A stretch of 37,681 nucleotides of DNA from Pseudomonas sp. G34 (GCF_031119625.1 NZ_JAVHZV010000028.1:1-37681); one strand, 5' to 3'; counted from the stretch's first letter, positions 7,249 through 17,100 are shown. The notes: generated from the letters alone by a model not told the origin. Made by a program: numbers and translations.

Positions 7249-7751
7249 GGGGGTACTCGTGATCCAGACGTCATTATCGGTAGCAAACTAACTATCTGGG
7301 TAATTTGCTGCCATGGCGGATTTCAGTATGGGCTATGTCGGCAGGCCGCGGTGTTGCCGTAACGCACCGGCCTTGTCGATGACCAGTGGTGCCGTCTGCA
7401 ATCTGCAGACTCGACGAAACCTTGGCCGATAGACAGCGCAAGCGTCCCGTCAAGTCACAATTGCCGGCACGGGGACACGCCGATCATGACCTGCCTGACG
7501 CACATTCTTCGCCCTGCCATCCGGCCGCGGCCCAGCCAGGCCGCCTAGTTGGGCATAGCCGCGCAATGATGGTTCCACCTGCTGCCGATCATCGAGATGG
7601 GCAATCAGGTGCAGGACACTCGACCTGGTGAGCAGGGTCAACGACGGGCAACGAGCAAACACCAGACACAGCAATAGGCAACTGCGGTGTGTACCGAGCG
7701 ATCAGAGCATAGAGGGAAGAGACGAGAACCCGAATGGGCCTTGGAGATGGA
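7249..7751. other. gene-poor stretch between the DMT gene and ffs
   Basis: About 500 bp. Near the DMT start lies a dyad (7279-7287/7304-7312). The two overlapping short ORFs, 7386-7631 plus and 7450-7674 minus, have no recognisable product and no good ribosome-binding site. No tRNA-like fold or repeat was seen. Confidence 0.5.
7279..7312. promoter_or_regulatory. dyad upstream of the DMT gene
   Basis: GGTAGCAAA (7279-7287) and TTTGCTGCC (7304-7312) form an inverted repeat with one mismatch in 9. A -10-like GATAAT (7278-7273, minus strand) abuts the left arm. The position, about 30 bp upstream of the DMT start, suits an operator. The regulator is unknown. Confidence 0.35.
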
Positions 7752-7861
7752 GGCGATCCTACCAGCCACACCCCGGCACACAATGTTCCCGCTGTGGCTG
7801 CTTCCTTCCGGATCTGACCAGGTTCACGGGTAATCGTTGCGGGGGGACCGGCAGGACCACC
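7752..7861 (-). ncRNA. ffs: 4.5S RNA of the signal recognition particle
   Basis: About 110 nt. The RNA partners the Ffh protein in co-translational targeting of membrane proteins. The apical domain on the minus strand reads GGTCAGATCCGGAAGGAAGC, the hallmark SRP loop that binds Ffh, followed by AGCC. The ends pair: GGTGGTCCTGCC at the 5' side with GGTAGGATCGCC at the 3' side, giving the closed hairpin of a bacterial small SRP RNA. The 5' end is set by this pairing and is good to a few bases. A promoter about 34 bp upstream leaves room for a leader of roughly 27 nt, comparable with the leader RNase P removes in E. coli. Confidence 0.95.
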
Positions 7862-7868
7862 ATAACGC

Positions 7869-7888
7869 GGCTCACCATGCAGTGAGCC
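7869..7888 (-). other. hairpin in the ffs 5' leader
   Basis: GGCTCAC (7869-7875) pairs with GTGAGCC (7882-7888) around a 6-base loop. It lies between the predicted start site and the mature 4.5S 5' end, so the precursor would carry a stable leader stem-loop. Confidence 0.55.
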
Positions 7889-7894
7889 GGCGCC

Positions 7895-7923
7895 ATTGTA
7901 CCGGCTTGTGCCGAACTTACAAC
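7895..7923 (-). promoter_or_regulatory. sigma-70 promoter of ffs
   Basis: Minus strand: TTGTAA (7923-7918), 17-bp spacer, TACAAT (7900-7895). The start would fall near 7888. This agrees with a short processed leader before the mature RNA. Confidence 0.65.
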
Positions 7924-8278
7924 TGCTTCAAGCACTTAGCATGCACAAGCGGGCCGAACGCGGCGCTGCGCCAAACCACTGCGTTGCTCGCAGACCTGGC
8001 CAACCATGCTGGCGCCAGCCCCAGCAGTAGGGGTCTGCCCTGCAAGCGCCGCCGCGCTGCCACGCATGTGCAGCGAGCACGGCAGCGGTCAGGCAAATTG
8101 CACCGCCAAGCGCAGTGGCCGGCCGCACAGGCCCGTAATTGAGCACGGTCACGGGAATTAACCGGGAGCAGTTGGGTCACAATGAAGCCTGACCGATCAG
8201 GCAGCACTGCCTTGATCGATCATCCATGAGTACCCGCGTTATCCGACGCCAGACTTTTCATCCCCAAGGAGCAATCAC
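7924..8278. other. gene-poor stretch upstream of the HU gene
   Basis: About 355 bp with no recognisable gene. It contains the HU ribosome-binding site (AAGGAG 8266-8271) and presumably the HU promoter, though no clean -35/-10 pair stands out. A short ORF on the minus strand (7917-8207) looks like random coding. Confidence 0.5.
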
Positions 8279-8557
8279 ATGGCCATTACCAAAGACCAAT
8301 TGATCGGTGACATCGCAGAAGCCATCGACACGCCGAAGACCACCGTTCGTGCGGCACTCGATCAGCTCAGCGAGATCGTCAGCGACGCGTTGGAAAATGG
8401 TGGTGAAATCACCCTGCCGGGCATCGGCAAACTGAAGGTCAGCGAGCGTCCGGCGCGTACCGGTCGTAACCCACAGACCGGCAAGGCCATCGAAATCGCT
8501 GCCAAGAAGGTCGTGAAGTTCGTACCGGCCAAGGCACTGACCGACGCGGTCAACTGA
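8279..8557 (+). CDS. HU-family nucleoid DNA-binding protein
   Basis: 92 aa. A small basic histone-like dimer that bends and compacts DNA. The family pattern is complete: MAITKDQLIGDIAEAIDTPK at the start, the dimerisation helices, GEITLPGIGKLKV, and the beta-arm ERPARTGRNPQTGKAIEI with the conserved RNPQTG tip whose Pro intercalates DNA, then FVPAKAL. Length equals typical HU. AAGGAG (8266-8271) lies 7 bases before the ATG. It stands alone between ffs and an OPT gene. Pseudomonas has several HU paralogues and I cannot say which one this is. Confidence 0.93.
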   Translation: MAITKDQLIGDIAEAIDTPKTTVRAALDQLSEIVSDALENGGEITLPGIGKLKVSERPARTGRNPQTGKAIEIAAKKVVKFVPAKALTDAVN

Positions 8558-8564
8558 TCCATCG

Positions 8565-8588
8565 GCGGGGCGTCGCACGGCGCCCCGC
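8565..8588 (+). terminator. possible terminator after the HU gene
   Basis: An 8-bp stem, GCGGGGCG (8565-8572) with CGCCCCGC (8581-8588), lies 8 bp past the stop codon. No T tract follows, so termination may be weak or Rho-dependent. Confidence 0.45.
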
Positions 8589-8678
8589 TGCCTTCCCCGC
8601 AGCACCTCCCCGCGTTAAGACTGAACCCCCGCCGGCCTGCCGCCTCAAACGACGACATTCGTCAGATGCAGGTTCGCC

Positions 8679-10391
8679 ATGCCAGCCGACCGCGAACTCA
8701 CCTTCCGCGCCCTGTTTTCCGGGGTACTGCTTGGCGCCTTGTTGACGCCGTCGAACATCTATTCCGGCCTGAAGATCGGCTGGTCATTCAATATGTCGAT
8801 CATCGCCCTGCTGGTCAGTTACGGCATCTGGCAGAGCCTGGTGCGCTGGCGCCTGGGCACGGCCTGGAGCATGCGCGAGAGCAACATCAACCAGACCACC
8901 GCCTCGGCGGCTGCCTCGATCATCTCCGGCGGCCTGGTGGCGCCCATACCGGCCTACACCCTGCTCACCGGCCAGCAACTGCCCACGCTGCCATTGATAG
9001 CCTGGGTGTTCTCGGTGAGCTTTCTGGGAATCTGGGTGGCCTGGTACCTGCGCCGCAGCATGGTGGAGGACACCCGCCTGCGCTTTCCCGAAGCGGTCGC
9101 CACCCTGGAAACCATGCAGCAGGTCTACAACCACGGCCGTGACGCCCTGCAACGCCTGTGCGTGCTCGCGGCGGCTGCCGTGCTCGGCGGCCTGGTCAAA
9201 TGGGCCGATACCTTCCTCTACACCCTGCCGCGTTGGTCGCCCAGCGCGCAACTGGAGCGGCTGACCTTCAACCTCGACCCGTCGCCGCTGCTGATCGGCT
9301 TTGGCGGCATCATCGGCATTCGCGTCGGCCTGTCGCTGCTGCTCGGCGCGCTGATTGCCTGGGGCGGTCTGGCGCCCTGGTTATTGAGCAGCGGCCTGGT
9401 ACCGCTTGCCGATGGCGCCAGCGGCCCGCAGTTCGCGCCCCTGGTAGAGTGGCTGCTGTGGCCCGGGGTGACCCTGCTGGTGTGCGCCACCCTGACCGCC
9501 CTGGCGGTGCGCTTCGTGGCGAGCCGCAGGGTCGCCCGCGCCACTGGCGAGACGACCCGGCAGCGTCCGGCGAAACTGCCGCTGCTGATGCTGCTTGTGG
9601 CCTCGCTGCTGGTGCTGACGCTGCAGGTGGTGTTGTTCGATATCGACCCGCTGATGGCGCTGCTCAGCGTGCCCCTGGCCGTCGCCCTCGCCTGCATGGC
9701 GGCGCGGGTGGTGGGCGCGACCGGCATTCCGCCGATTGGCGCTACCGGGCAGCTGTCGCAACTGACCTTCGGGGTGATCGCACCGGGGCAGATCAGCGTC
9801 AACCTGATGGCCGCCAACACCGCTGGTGGTGCCGCCGGGCAATGCACCGACCTGCTCAATGACTTTCGCGTCGGCCATGCCATCGGCGCCAAGCCCTACA
9901 ACCAGTTGGTCGCCCAGTGCCTGGGGATTCTGGTCGGCAGTATCGTCGGCGTGCTGGTCTACCAGATCCTGATTCCTGATCCACAGAGCATGCTGATCAC
10001 CCAGCAATGGCCGGCACCGGCCGTGGCCACCTGGAAGGCGGTGGCCGAAGTGCTGGGCTACGGCCTCGACTCGCTCGACACCAGCATTCGCTGGGCCATG
10101 CTGATCGGCGCGGTGTGTGGTGTGGCATTCGGCGTGCTGGAGGCGAGCCTGCCCGCGCAGTCGCTCTGCGCCCGACTGCTGCCCAGCTCGGCAGCCTTTG
10201 GCCTGGCCTTTATCATCCCGGCGTCCATCTCGCTGATGATGGCCATCGGCGCCCTGCTCGCCTGGGTGCTGCAGTCGCGCTGGCGCAGCCTCGGCGAACG
10301 CTTCACCATCGCCGCCGCCGCTGGTCTGGTGGCGGGAGAAAGTATCGTCGGGGTCGGGACGTCGTTCTGGATGATGCTGGCAGGTGGGTGA
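8679..10391 (+). CDS. OPT/YSL-family transporter
   Basis: 570 aa, about 14 membrane segments, inner membrane. Opening ELTFRALFSGVLLGALLTPSNIYSGLKIGW is typical of bacterial oligopeptide-transporter (OPT) family proteins, which include oligopeptide and metal-chelate importers. Other family marks are INQTTASAAASI, GATGIPPIGATGQLSQLTFG, and NLMAANTAGGAAGQCTDLL followed by NDFRVGHAIGAKPYNQ. The ribosome-binding site is poor (AGGTT before the ATG). The gene is 121 bp from the HU gene with a hairpin between and is probably its own unit. The substrate is unknown. Confidence 0.85.
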   Translation: MPADRELTFRALFSGVLLGALLTPSNIYSGLKIGWSFNMSIIALLVSYGIWQSLVRWRLGTAWSMRESNINQTTASAAASIISGGLVAPIPAYTLLTGQQLPTLPLIAWVFSVSFLGIWVAWYLRRSMVEDTRLRFPEAVATLETMQQVYNHGRDALQRLCVLAAAAVLGGLVKWADTFLYTLPRWSPSAQLERLTFNLDPSPLLIGFGGIIGIRVGLSLLLGALIAWGGLAPWLLSSGLVPLADGASGPQFAPLVEWLLWPGVTLLVCATLTALAVRFVASRRVARATGETTRQRPAKLPLLMLLVASLLVLTLQVVLFDIDPLMALLSVPLAVALACMAARVVGATGIPPIGATGQLSQLTFGVIAPGQISVNLMAANTAGGAAGQCTDLLNDFRVGHAIGAKPYNQLVAQCLGILVGSIVGVLVYQILIPDPQSMLITQQWPAPAVATWKAVAEVLGYGLDSLDTSIRWAMLIGAVCGVAFGVLEASLPAQSLCARLLPSSAAFGLAFIIPASISLMMAIGALLAWVLQSRWRSLGERFTIAAAAGLVAGESIVGVGTSFWMMLAGG

Positions 10392-10415
10392 AGCGGTATT
10401 CATGAGCCACGCCCA

Positions 10416-10485
10416 GTAGCCTGGCGTTGAGCGCAGCGATACCCAGGGAAATGTCCCGGGTGTCGCTGCGCTCGACCCGGGCTAC
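10416..10485. repeat. 70-bp imperfect inverted repeat
   Basis: The left arm starts GTAGCCTGGCGTTGAGCGCA and the right arm is close to its reverse complement, with arms of about 32 bases sharing GAGCGCAGCGA and GGG blocks. This is a repeat type scattered in pseudomonad intergenic DNA. It lies just after the OPT gene and may stabilise mRNA or help termination. A shorter dyad, GATGGG/CCCATC (10494-10499/10519-10524), follows it. Confidence 0.65.
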
Positions 10486-10550
10486 GAGCTGATGATGGGT
10501 TGCACCTACGCGGCCCGCCCCATCCTACGCTTACGCGTCATGAGCAAATC

Positions 10551-10592
10551 CGTGGGAGCGGGCCATGCCCGCGATGGTTTCGCGGGCATGGC
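10551..10592. repeat. REP element
   Basis: GTGGGAGCGG leads into a perfect 13-bp stem, GCCATGCCCGCGA (10562-10574) with its complement at 10580-10592, around a 5-base loop. This is the usual Pseudomonas REP form. It sits 14 bp beyond the ligA stop and may act as a 3' end. A half copy of the same 13 bases occurs at 29099-29111. Confidence 0.8.
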
Positions 10593-10605
10593 GCCAGGCC
10601 AAGCC

Positions 10606-12972
10606 CTATTCGGCAGCGATACCGTAATCACCCAGCCTGGCGATAAAGGTCTGCTCATCGAGCACCGGGATGTTCAGCTCGGTGGCCTTGGCCAGCTTCG
10701 AACCCGCCCCGGGGCCGGCGACCACGCAAGTGGTTTTCGCCGACACCGAACCGGCCACCTTGGCGCCCAGGCTTTCCAACTTGTCCTTGGCGATATCGCG
10801 GCTCATCACTTCCAGGCTACCGGTAAGCACCCAGGTCTGGCCGGCCAGTGGCAGCCCTTCGACGACCTTTTTCTCGCTTTCCCAGTGCATGCCGAAATCG
10901 CGCAGTTGCGCTTCGATCGCGCGCGCGCGTTCGGCATTTTCCGCCTTGGCAAAGAACTCGCGCACCGACTGCTTGGCCTTCTCGTTGAGCCCCTTCATGG
11001 CACTCAGGTCGAGCCAGTCAGCGGCTATCACCCCGTCGAGACTCTTGAAGCGCTCGGCCAGGTTCTTCGCGCCGGTGGCCGCCACGAAGGGAATGTTGAG
11101 TTTGTCGAGCAGCCCGCCAAGGGTCGTGCTGGCAGCGAACTCGGCGGCCAGCTCGCCCTGGTCCTGCAGCTCCAGGCCACGCTCGAGCAGGTGCCTGATA
11201 ACGGTCTGGTTGTGCTCATCCTCGAAGAAGCTGTGGATCTCGTGGGCCACCTCCAGGCCGACATCCGGCAGGTAGGTCAGCACTTCGGGCAATGCCTGGG
11301 TGACGCGCTCCAGCGAGCCCAGCGAGCGCGCCAGCACCTTGGCGGTTTCCTCGCCGACATCAGGAATGCCCAGGGCATAGATGAACCGTGCCAGGGTCGG
11401 GCGTTTGCTGTCGGCGATGGCGTCGAGCAGCTTGCGGCTGGATACCTCGGCGAAACCTTCGAGGCCGACGATCTGCTCGAACGCCAGGGTATAGAGGTCG
11501 GCCGGCGAGCCGACCAGGCCTTCGTCGACCAGTTGCTCGACGCTCTTCTCGCCAAGGCCCTCGATATCCATGGCGCGGCGTGAGACGAAATGGATGATCG
11601 CCTGCTTGAGCTGGGCGGCGCAGGCCAGGCGGCCGACGCAGCGATACACGGCGCCTTCGCTGACCGTTTCGCGGCCCTTGCTGCGCTTGATCAACTGGGT
11701 ACGTTCGACCGCCGAGCCACAGACCGGGCATTGCTCCGGCACCATGATGGGGCGGGCGTTCTCGGGGCGGCGTTCGCTGACCACCTGCATCACCTGGGGA
11801 ATCACGTCGCCGGCGCGGCGGATGATCACCGTGTCGCCGATCATCACCCCCAGGCGCGCCACCTCGTCCATGTTGTGCAGCGTCGCGTTGGCCACCGTCA
11901 CGCCCGCCACCTTGACCGGCTTGAGGCGCGCCACCGGCGTCACCGCGCCGGTGCGGCCAACCTGGAACTCCACGTCGAGCAGCTCGGTCAGCTCCTCCAT
12001 GGCCGGAAACTTGTGGGCGACGGCCCAGTGCGGCGTACGCGCACGAAAACCGAGCTGCTGCTGGTCTTCGATGTTGTTGACCTTGAACACCACGCCGTCG
12101 ATGTCATAGGGCAGGCCCATGCGGCGCTCGCCGATATCGCGGTAATAGGCCAGGCAGTCTTCGACGCCCTTGGCCAGTTTCAGCTCGGGGCTGATGGGAA
12201 TGCCCCAGTTCTTCAGGCGCTGCAGCATGCCGACCTGGGTCGGCGCCGGCTCGGCGCTGTGCTGGCCGAGGCCATAGCAGCAGAACTCCAGCGGGCGGCT
12301 GGCGGTGATCTTCGAGTCCAGCTGGCGCAGACTGCCGGCCGCGGCGTTGCGCGGGTTGGCGAAGGTCTTGCCGCCGATCTCCGCCTGGGCGGCATTGAGA
12401 CGCTCGAAGCCGGCGCGGGACATGTACACCTCGCCGCGCACTTCCAGCACCGCCGGCCAGCCACTGCCCTGCAGCTTGAGCGGCACGTTGCGGATGGTGC
12501 GCACGTTGACGCTGATGTCTTCGCCGGTGGTGCCATCGCCCCGGGTGGCGCCGCGTACCAGCTTGCCGTCACGGTACAGCAGGCTCACCGCCAGGCCGTC
12601 GAGCTTGGGCTCGCAGCTGTACTCCACCTCGCCACCGGCGCCGAACAGATCGCCGCCCTGCAGGCCAAGGCCGTTCTGCACGCTGCGGTCGAAGGCTCGC
12701 AGGTCGTCCTCTTCGAAGGCGTTGCCGAGGCTGAGCATGGGCACTTCGTGGCGCACTTCGCCAAAGGCGCTGAGCGCTTCGCCGCCCACGCGCTGGGTCG
12801 GCGAGTCGGGCGTCACCAGCTCCGGATGCTCGGCTTCGAGTGCCTGCAGTTCACGAAACAGGCGGTCGTATTCGGCGTCCGGCACGCTCGGCTCGTCGAG
12901 CACGTAGTAGCGGTAGTTGTGCGCGTCCAGTTCGTGACGCAGTTCGAGGATACGTTGGGCGGAATCTTTCAT
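10606..12972 (-). CDS. ligA: NAD-dependent DNA ligase
   Basis: 788 aa, cytoplasmic. It seals nicks in replication and repair using NAD. Domains in order are the Ia/adenylation domain with nucleotidyl-lysine Lys123 in KLDG (123-126), an OB fold around PVARLKPVKVAGVTV, a four-Cys zinc finger (CPVC...YRCVGRLAC), helix-hairpin-helix repeats, and a C-terminal BRCT domain (LAGQTWVLTGSLEVMSRD to the end). Length is normal for pseudomonads. The order smc-zipA-ligA on one strand is the standard Pseudomonas arrangement. A strong hairpin terminator lies between zipA and ligA, so ligA may have its own promoter or depend on read-through. Confidence 0.98.
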   Translation of the reverse strand: MKDSAQRILELRHELDAHNYRYYVLDEPSVPDAEYDRLFRELQALEAEHPELVTPDSPTQRVGGEALSAFGEVRHEVPMLSLGNAFEEDDLRAFDRSVQNGLGLQGGDLFGAGGEVEYSCEPKLDGLAVSLLYRDGKLVRGATRGDGTTGEDISVNVRTIRNVPLKLQGSGWPAVLEVRGEVYMSRAGFERLNAAQAEIGGKTFANPRNAAAGSLRQLDSKITASRPLEFCCYGLGQHSAEPAPTQVGMLQRLKNWGIPISPELKLAKGVEDCLAYYRDIGERRMGLPYDIDGVVFKVNNIEDQQQLGFRARTPHWAVAHKFPAMEELTELLDVEFQVGRTGAVTPVARLKPVKVAGVTVANATLHNMDEVARLGVMIGDTVIIRRAGDVIPQVMQVVSERRPENARPIMVPEQCPVCGSAVERTQLIKRSKGRETVSEGAVYRCVGRLACAAQLKQAIIHFVSRRAMDIEGLGEKSVEQLVDEGLVGSPADLYTLAFEQIVGLEGFAEVSSRKLLDAIADSKRPTLARFIYALGIPDVGEETAKVLARSLGSLERVTQALPEVLTYLPDVGLEVAHEIHSFFEDEHNQTVIRHLLERGLELQDQGELAAEFAASTTLGGLLDKLNIPFVAATGAKNLAERFKSLDGVIAADWLDLSAMKGLNEKAKQSVREFFAKAENAERARAIEAQLRDFGMHWESEKKVVEGLPLAGQTWVLTGSLEVMSRDIAKDKLESLGAKVAGSVSAKTTCVVAGPGAGSKLAKATELNIPVLDEQTFIARLGDYGIAAE

Positions 12973-13012
12973 GCGGGTCAGTCTCGGCGGGCCACGGCCA
13001 GGGCACAGAAAC

Positions 13013-13052
13013 GAAAAACCTCAAGCCAAGCGCTGGGCTTGTAGCTTGAGGC
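13013..13052 (-). terminator. Rho-independent terminator after zipA
   Basis: CCTCAAGC (13019-13026) and GCTTGAGG (13044-13051) form an 8-bp stem. On the minus strand it is followed by TTTTTCG. It lies 20 bp after the zipA stop and about 45 bp before the ligA start. Confidence 0.8.
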
Positions 13053-13071
13053 TCGTCGGTGCCGCTTTCTT

Positions 13072-13899
13072 TCAGCGTTTTTGCGTCAACAGGCGGCGTT
13101 CGTATTCGACGATACGCTGACGGTAATGTTCGATGGTTTGTGCGGTCAGCACACTGCGTTGATCGTCCTTGAGCTCACCATTGAGCTCATGGGCCAGCTT
13201 GCGCGCCGCCGCGACCATCACATCGAAAGCCTGCTTGGGGTGACGCGGGCCTGGCAGGCCGAGAAAGAAGCTCACCGCACGGGTGCTGAAGCCTTCGATA
13301 TCGTCCAGGTCGAAGGTGCCGGGTTTCAGGGCATTGGCCATGGAGAACAGCACTTCGCCATTGCCGGCCATGCTCTCGTGGCGGTGGAAGATGTCCATCT
13401 CGCCGAAACGCAGGCCGCTTTCCAGGATGTTCTGCAGCAGCGCCGGGCCCTTGAAGCCCTGCTCGTCGCGGGCGATGACGTTGATCACCAGCACTTCCTC
13501 GACCGGCGGAAGATCCTTGTCGGCCTGCTTGCCGGAGACAGTGGCGCGGCCATCGTCCTGGTCGTCCACCGGATTGAGCAGCGTCGGCACCGGCTCGTCG
13601 GCGGCCAGGTCGAGATCGCCCTGACGCGGCTCGCTGCGGCGACGGCTGTTGACCTCACGTGCGTTCATCGACGGCAGGTCGTCTTCATCCAGCGAGGGCT
13701 CATGATTGCGTTCCACCACCCTGGGCGGGCTGAGCACGTCGGGGTCGGCTTCGTCATCGGGCAGGTTGGATACACTGCGATCCAGCCGGAACTTCAGCTT
13801 GCCCTTGCCACCGCGCATCCGCCGCCAGCCATCGAAGAGGATGCCGGCGATGACGATGATACCGATGATGATCAGCCACTCGCGTAGACCGAATTCCAT
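13072..13899 (-). CDS. zipA: cell division protein ZipA
   Basis: 275 aa, inner-membrane protein that tethers FtsZ to the membrane at the division site. A single N-terminal membrane anchor (EWLIIIGIIVIAGILFDGW, about 7-25) has no cleavage site. A basic segment GGKGKLKFRLDRS follows, then a long acidic, low-complexity linker (about 45-130). The C-terminal FtsZ-binding domain (about 135-260) has VLVINVIARDEQGFKGPALL, FHRHES, FSMANALKPGTFD, and FFLGLPGPRHP. Length and layout match pseudomonad ZipA. It lies 225 bp downstream of smc and ends at its own terminator. Confidence 0.95.
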   Translation of the reverse strand: MEFGLREWLIIIGIIVIAGILFDGWRRMRGGKGKLKFRLDRSVSNLPDDEADPDVLSPPRVVERNHEPSLDEDDLPSMNAREVNSRRRSEPRQGDLDLAADEPVPTLLNPVDDQDDGRATVSGKQADKDLPPVEEVLVINVIARDEQGFKGPALLQNILESGLRFGEMDIFHRHESMAGNGEVLFSMANALKPGTFDLDDIEGFSTRAVSFFLGLPGPRHPKQAFDVMVAAARKLAHELNGELKDDQRSVLTAQTIEHYRQRIVEYERRLLTQKR

Positions 13900-14124
13900 G
13901 AAATGTCCTGACCCCTAAAGCAAAAATTGATGAAAAAAGGCGTCCTGGCCCGTGCTGATGACCCTGAAACGTGGCGCCAACTCCATGTTCTGACTGGCGT
14001 TTTCCCACGCGCAACAAAAGTGGGCGTTAAGCTAGCACGACGAAAGGCAACTTTACACCGGCAAAACGCTGTAAAACCGCCGCCGCGGCCTGTTTTTACG
14101 CGACAAAATTCTTATCTGGCCCGC

Positions 14125-17100
14125 TCAACTGTCCACCATCGCCAACGCCTGCTCGACATCCACCGCCACCAGACGCGAACAGCCGGGTTCGTGCATGGTC
14201 ACGCCCATCAACTGGTCGGCCATTTCCATGGCGATCTTGTTGTGGGTGATGTAGATGAACTGCACGGTCGCCGACATCTCCTTGACCAGCCGCGCGTAAC
14301 GCCCGACGTTGGCATCGTCCAACGGTGCGTCCACCTCGTCGAGCATGCAGAACGGCGCTGGATTGAGCTGGAAGATCGAAAATACCAGCGCCAGCGCCGT
14401 CAATGCCTTCTCGCCGCCGGACAGCAAATGGATGGTGCTGTTCTTCTTGCCCGGTGGACGCGCCATGATGGTCACCCCGGTATCGAGTAGATCTTCGCCG
14501 GTGAGTTCCAAATATGCGCTGCCACCACCGAAAACTTTCGGGAAAAGCGCCTGCAGGCCGGCGTTGATCTGATCGAAGGTTTCCTTGAAGCGGTTGCGGG
14601 TTTCCCGGTCGATCTTGCGGATGACGTTTTCCAGGGTGTCCAGCGCCTCGACCAGGTCGGCATTCTGGGCGTCCAGGTAGCGCTTGCGCTCGGATTGCTG
14701 CTGGTATTCCTCGATGGCCGCCAGGTTGATCGCGCCGAGGCGCTGGATGCGCGCGGCCATCTGTTCCAGGGCCTGCTCCCAGGCGTTTTCGCTGGCCTCC
14801 TCAGGCAGCGTGGCGAGCACGCCGTGCAGGTCGTAGCCATCCTCCAGCAGTTGGTCCTGCAGCGCCTTGCGGCGCACGTTCAGCGATTGCCACTCCAGGC
14901 GCTGCTGCTCCAGTTGGCCACGCAGCATCTGTGATTGCTGTTCGGCCTGGGTGCGGCGCTTCTCGGCGTCGCGCAGCTCGCGGTCGGCATCTTCCAGGGC
15001 CAGGCGCGCCAGGCGCAGCTCCTCTTCGACGCCCATGCGCCGCTCGAGCAACTCTTCGAGCTTGAGGCGCAGCTCTTCCAGCGGTGCGGCGCCCTCTTCC
15101 AGATTCAGGTCGAGCTGCTCGCGCTTTTCGGTGAGGCGTTCGGACTGCAGCTCCAGGCGTTCCAGGGCCTGGCGGGTGGAATCATGCTGAGCGCGCAGCG
15201 AGCCGAGGCGCACCGCCAACTGGTGGGCGTGATCCTTGTGCTGACGGGTCTCCTGGCGTACCCGGTCGAGCCGCTCGCGCAGTGCATCGCGGCTGGCCAG
15301 CAGCGTTTCGCGCTGCTCGGTGTCCAGCGCCATGCTGTCCAACGCATCCTGCAGGTACAGGCGCGCCTCGCCCAGTTGCTCGGTTTCCATGGCGCGCTGC
15401 TCGGCCAGTTCCTGCTGCTCGGCCTCGATGCGCTGACGCCGCAGCAGCAATTGCTCGGCCTTGGCCTGCCCGGCCGACAAGCGTGCCCGCAGCTCGCCGA
15501 GCTGACGGGCCTGATCCTGCAACTGACGGCGTTGTTGCTCGCGCGCCTCCTCCTCCTGGCGCTGGCGCTCGCGCAACCCCTGCAGGCGCTCGTCGAGCAG
15601 GACCAGCGCGGCCTCACGCTCCTCGCGCTGCAGGCAGAGGCTTTCCAGCTCCTGGCCGCGCGCCAGCACGCCGCTCTGCGCCTCACTGGCGCGGCGCACG
15701 CGCAGAAAATTGCGACCGACCCAGTAGCCATCGCGGCTGATCAGGCTTTCGTCAATGGCCAGCCCCGCCCGCGCGGCCAACGCTTGATCGAGACTTTCGA
15801 CTGGGCGCACACGGCCCAGCCAGGGCGTCAGGTCGACCGGCGATTCGACCTTGTCCAGCAGGCTGCCCGCGATCCGCCCGCCGCCATCGCCGGCGGCCAC
15901 CAGGCGCAGCTCGCCCTGCTCCAGGGCGGCAAAGTCCAGCCCAGTGAAATCATCCTGCAGCACGGCCTGCAGGTCGGCGCCGAGCACCGTCTCGACCGCC
16001 AGCTCCCAACCGGCCTCCACGCGCAGGCCTTCAGCCAGGCGCGGGCGTTTGTCGAGGCCGTGCTCACGCAGCCACTCCGCCGTGCCTTTGCCGGGGTCCA
16101 GCGCGGCCTGCTGCAGGGCTTCCAGGGAAGCCAGGCGGCCATTGAGGCGCTGCAACTCACCCTGGGCCTGCTGCTGGTCCTGGCCGGCCTGCTGAAGATC
16201 CTCGCGCAATTGCTGCAGGCGCTCGGCCTGCTCGGCCTCCTGCTCCTGCAGTTGCTCGAGATCCAGCTCGCCAATGGCGATCTGCTCGCCCAGCTCGATG
16301 ATCGCCGCATCTTCCGGGTCGGCTGCCAGTTGCTGCAGTTCATCGCCCAGGCGCCGCTGGCGTTCGGCGAGGCGTTCCAGGCTGTGTTCCAGCTGCTGGA
16401 TGCGCGACTGCTGCACCTCGGCTTGGCGGCGTGGCTCGGCGCTGCGCTGGTTGAAGGCATCCCACTGTTCCTGCCAACCGTGCATGGCGGTTTCGGCGTC
16501 TTCCAGCGCCGCAGCGGATTCCTCGGCGGCGGCAGCGGTGAGTTCCTGCTCCGGCTCGAGCATCGCCAGTTCTTCGCCGAGGGTCGCCAGCAAGGTGCGG
16601 TCGTGACCCAGGTGCGATTCGGTCTCCAGGCGCGCGCGTTCGGCCTCACGCAGGTCATCCTGCAGCTGGCGCAGGCGTTGCTGGCCGTGCTGGATGCTCT
16701 GCTCGACGCGGGCGATATCGCCGCCCACCGAATAGAAGCGCCCCTGCACCAGGTTGAACCGCTCGGACAGTTCATGATGCCCGTCACGCAGCCGCTCGAT
16801 GCTGGCATCGGCGTTGCGCTGCTCGGCCACCAGCGCCTCGAAGCTGACCTCCTGGTTGCCGATCACCGCCTCGCGCTGGCCGACCTGCTCGTTCAGCGTC
16901 TGCCAACGCAGGGCGGTCAGCTGGGCCCTGAGCTGGCGCTCCTCGGCCTTGTATTCCTGATACTTCTCGGCGGCCTGGGCCTGACGGTGCAGGCGCTCGA
17001 GCTGGCGCTCCAGTTCTTCACGCAGGTCGGTGAGGCGCGCCAGGTTTTCCTGGGTACGGCGGATGCGGCTTTCGGTCTCGCGGCGGCGCTCCTTGTACTT

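Noticed and set aside
7450..7674. 74-codon ORF near ffs
   Set aside because: Overlapped by another short ORF on the opposite strand; no family features and no ribosome-binding site.
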